Assembly (NCBI GenBank): GCA_963753955.1 | Contig: CAVWEM010000012.1 | Coordinates: 1 to 64,000 of the forward strand | Origin: Methylumidiphilus sp963753955 | GTDB lineage: Bacteria > Pseudomonadota > Gammaproteobacteria > Methylococcales > Methylococcaceae | Direction: 5' to 3' | DNA length: 64,000 nt | In this document: piece after piece, positions 61,934-64,000 of the stretch | How positions within the stretch are numbered: position 1 is the stretch's first letter | How the letters are laid out: every line of letters begins with the position of its first letter | Position numbers and translations under genes: made by a program | The notes under the pieces: generated by a model | What the model was told of the DNA's origin: nothing | Databases searched by the model: none | Seen by the model: only the letters and a program-made list of their open reading frames with translations

Positions 61934-63123
61934 GATTGTTTCTCCTGTCCGATCACACGCCGTGTATGGCGGGTAATCATCAATTCTTCGTTGGTCGGAA
62001 TCATCCAGGCCTGCACGGCTGAACTGGGGGTGCTGATGCGCGGGCCACCTTGCGCATTGGCCTCGCTGTCAAGCTCCACACCCAGCCAGGCCGCATCATG
62101 GCAGACGCGCTCGCGGATAGTCGCGGCGTTTTCGCCAATGCCGCCGGTGAACACCAGCGCGTCGATGCCCTTTAATGCCGCTGCGAACGAGCCGAGTTCC
62201 CGGCGGATGCGATACACGAAAAGATCAACGGCGAGTTTGGCCCTAGACTCTTCGCTGGCCAGCAACGTACGCATATCGCTAGAGATGCCGGATACGCCGA
62301 GCAAACCCGACTGGCTGTAAAGCAGGTTCTCGATGGCGTGTAGATCCATGCCACGGCCATCCATCAGATAGAGCAAAACCCCTGGGTCAAGCGCACCGCA
62401 GCGCGTCCCCATCGGCAGACCCTCCAAACTGCTGAAGCCCATAGTAGACGCCACACTCCGGCTGTTTTCCATCGCGCAGAGGCTCGCGCCATTGCCAAGG
62501 TGCAAGACCACGGTCTTAGCCCTAGCCGCATTGGCATCGAACTGCGGCAACACCGAGGCAATATATTCGTAGGACAGGCCGTGAAAGCCATAACGGATCA
62601 CGCCCGCCTCGGCATATTCCGGTGGCAGGGCGAAGATCTGGGCGATTGGTGGGTTGGTGCGGTGGAAGGAGGTGTCGAAACAGGCGACTTGGGGAAGGTC
62701 GGGGCGACGCGCCAGCAGCAGGCGGATCGGGGCCAAGTTGTGCGGCTGGTGCAAGGGAACCAACGGGATGAGTTTCTCTAAGGTATCCAGCACGTGCGGA
62801 TCGAGGCGCACCGGTTGGGTGTAAGTCAGCCCACCATGCACAACCCGATGGCCGACGCCCAGCAGACGATGGCCTGAGAATTCAGCACGGAGGTAAGCCA
62901 ACAGATACTCAAGCGCCCCCTCATGGCCGAGCTTTGTGTCCTCAGGCCAAGATTTTTCAACCAAGACCGTGCCTTCACTGTCCTTTGCGACAAAGCGTGG
63001 GGCGGTGTGGATGCCCTCGACCTGCCCACGGACAAGAAGTTCTTCTTGGTCGTTGGTGATGACAAACAGTGAAAACTTAATGCTGGAGGAGCCTGCGTTG
63101 AGGACTGCTATCGCGTCTGACAT
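61930..63123 (-). CDS. ackA: Acetate kinase
   Basis: 397 residues from ATG 63123, MSDAIAVLNAGSSSIKFSLFV, the phosphate-binding start. VGHRVVHGGLTY, CFDTSFHRTNPPIAQIFALP, YGFHGLSYEYIASVLP, VVLHLGNGASLCAM, STMGFSSLEGLPMGTRCGALDPG and VFTGGIGENAATIRE are the family signatures. It makes ATP and acetate from acetyl phosphate, or the reverse. In methanotrophs such clusters often act with a phosphoketolase. An extension to 63219 runs into the neighbour and is not used. Confidence 0.95.
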   Translation of the reverse strand: MSDAIAVLNAGSSSIKFSLFVITNDQEELLVRGQVEGIHTAPRFVAKDSEGTVLVEKSWPEDTKLGHEGALEYLLAYLRAEFSGHRLLGVGHRVVHGGLTYTQPVRLDPHVLDTLEKLIPLVPLHQPHNLAPIRLLLARRPDLPQVACFDTSFHRTNPPIAQIFALPPEYAEAGVIRYGFHGLSYEYIASVLPQFDANAARAKTVVLHLGNGASLCAMENSRSVASTMGFSSLEGLPMGTRCGALDPGVLLYLMDGRGMDLHAIENLLYSQSGLLGVSGISSDMRTLLASEESRAKLAVDLFVYRIRRELGSFAAALKGIDALVFTGGIGENAATIRERVCHDAAWLGVELDSEANAQGGPRISTPSSAVQAWMIPTNEELMITRHTRRVIGQEKQS

Positions 63124-63133
63124 GGTGGCCACC

Positions 63134-64000
63134 CTATAGGTTTTGGCCGGGGGCTGCCCGGCGCTTCGCATGGGCCACCAAAGCCATGACCGCAATGGAT
63201 GTGAGCCGGGTGCGCACACTGTCGGCCCGGCTGGTCAGCACGATAGGAACCCGAGTGCCTAGCACAATGCCGGCCGCATCGGCACCGGCCAAATATTGCA
63301 GCTGCTTCGCCAACATATTGCCGGCCTCCAAATCCGGCACGATCAGGATGTCCGCCTTGCCCGCCACCGGGGAGTCGATCTTCTTGGTTTTCGCCGCCTG
63401 CTCGCTGACGGCGTTGTCGAAGGCGAGCGGCCCGTCCAGGATGCCGCCGGTGATCTGCTTGCGGTCGGCCATCTTGCATAGGCAGGCGGCTTCGAGGGTG
63501 GACGGGATGTCAGGGTTCACCGTTTCGACCGCCGACAGGATCGCGACCTTGGGTTCGTTTATCCCAAGCACCAAGGCGAGGTCGATGGCGTTCTGCACGA
63601 TGTCCACTTTTTCCTTCAGCCCCGGCGCGATGTTAATGGCCGCGTCGCTGACCAGCAGCACACGCGGATAGCTGGGAACATCCATGACGAAGATATGGCT
63701 GATGCGCCGTTTGGTGCGCAGGCCAGTCGCGGATGGCACGACGGCGGCCATCAATTCGTCGGTATGTAAGCTGCCTTTCATCAATGCCTCCACTTCTCCG
63801 CCCCGCGCCATCGCGACAGCTTTCTCGGCGGCCGCATGGCTGTGTTCGGTGTCCACAATGCGATAGGGCGAAATATCCGCACCCGCCGCCAAGGCCGCTG
63901 CGCGGATCTTGGCCTCCGGGCCGACCAGCAGCGGCGTGATGAGATTGCGCTTGGCGGCTTCCAACGGCCCAAGCAAGGAATCTTGGTCGCAGGGATGCAC
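63134..64000 (-). CDS. Phosphate acetyl/butyryltransferase, 5' end off window
   Basis: 288 residues are visible; the frame continues beyond the right edge. VHPCDQDSLLGPLEAAKRN, VEALMKGSLHTDELMAAVV, GLRTKRRISHIFVMDVP, LLVSDAAINIAPGLKEKVDIVQNAIDLA and QLQYLAGADAAGIVLGTRVPIVLTSRADSVRTRLTSIAVMALVAHA are typical of the phosphotransacetylase/phosphobutyryltransferase family. Substrate preference (acetyl or butyryl) cannot be told. Its stop is 11 bases before the ackA start, so both are cotranscribed. Confidence 0.9.
   Translation of the reverse strand: MHPCDQDSLLGPLEAAKRNLITPLLVGPEAKIRAAALAAGADISPYRIVDTEHSHAAAEKAVAMARGGEVEALMKGSLHTDELMAAVVPSATGLRTKRRISHIFVMDVPSYPRVLLVSDAAINIAPGLKEKVDIVQNAIDLALVLGINEPKVAILSAVETVNPDIPSTLEAACLCKMADRKQITGGILDGPLAFDNAVSEQAAKTKKIDSPVAGKADILIVPDLEAGNMLAKQLQYLAGADAAGIVLGTRVPIVLTSRADSVRTRLTSIAVMALVAHAKRRAAPGQNL

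Overview
The window looks like a chromosomal segment of a GC-rich gammaproteobacterium. Evidence: RapA, MlaA, RNase T next to Grx4, ComEC, and a tmRNA whose tag reads ANDDNYALAA. FdhD and FdsD (formate dehydrogenase accessories) and an acetyl/butyryl-phosphate transferase - acetate kinase - FabI2 cluster fit a methylotroph or methanotroph such as Methylococcales. That last point is inference.

Layout. 1-3.45 kb: decayed or badly sequenced block (an RHH antitoxin, hicB, hicA, fdhD, a broken and an intact fdsD, pyrC), almost every gene frameshifted while its protein motifs survive. 3.5-19.5 kb: core genes (mlaA, a damaged rnt, grxD, argD-argF behind an attenuator-like leader, an SH3 membrane protein, ilvD, a GGDEF-EAL protein, an OFA-type MFS transporter with its small subunit, a TauE/SafE permease, a frameshifted CaCA exchanger, a DUF3147-like protein, hemN). 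19.6-21.7 kb: AT-rich restriction-modification pair whose methyltransferase is split by a 140-bp MITE. 21.7-27.3 kb: rapA, a DedA gene, fabI, amrS.

27.4-52.5 kb is a composite defence/mobile region at the 3' end of ssrA. It appears to hold two islands in tandem. The outer one carries a type I RM system (hsdM, a deleted hsdS, hsdR), a REP-associated tyrosine transposase (RAYT) with REP sequences, and MntA/HepT. It ends in an integrase remnant and a terminator/att copy at 35.7 kb. The inner one (about 35.77-52.47 kb) carries an unrecognised gene, a type III RM system with a RhuM gene between mod and res, a DUF927 helicase-like gene, a TOPRIM primase-like gene, two AlpA-like regulators, two unknown genes (one interrupted by an IS5-family element) and a frameshifted P4-type integrase next to ssrA.

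52.5-64 kb returns to core genes: ssrA, comEC (with an in-frame stop), DUF2062 and DUF29 proteins, long inverted repeats, a secreted protein behind an 8-bp tandem repeat (possible phase variation), a fused amrB-amrA gene overlapping an HD-GYP gene, and the fabI2-ackA-pta operon that runs off the right edge.

The strongest non-routine signals are: (i) the tandem ssrA islands marked by a 65-bp near-identical repeat; (ii) REP sequence translated in frame inside hsdM and, partially, hsdR; (iii) the octamer repeat that sets the frame of a secreted protein; (iv) a MITE in the methyltransferase gene sharing termini and TA target duplication with the IS at 49.4 kb; (v) the argD leader. Frameshifts in several core genes mean sequence quality must be checked before any gene is called dead.
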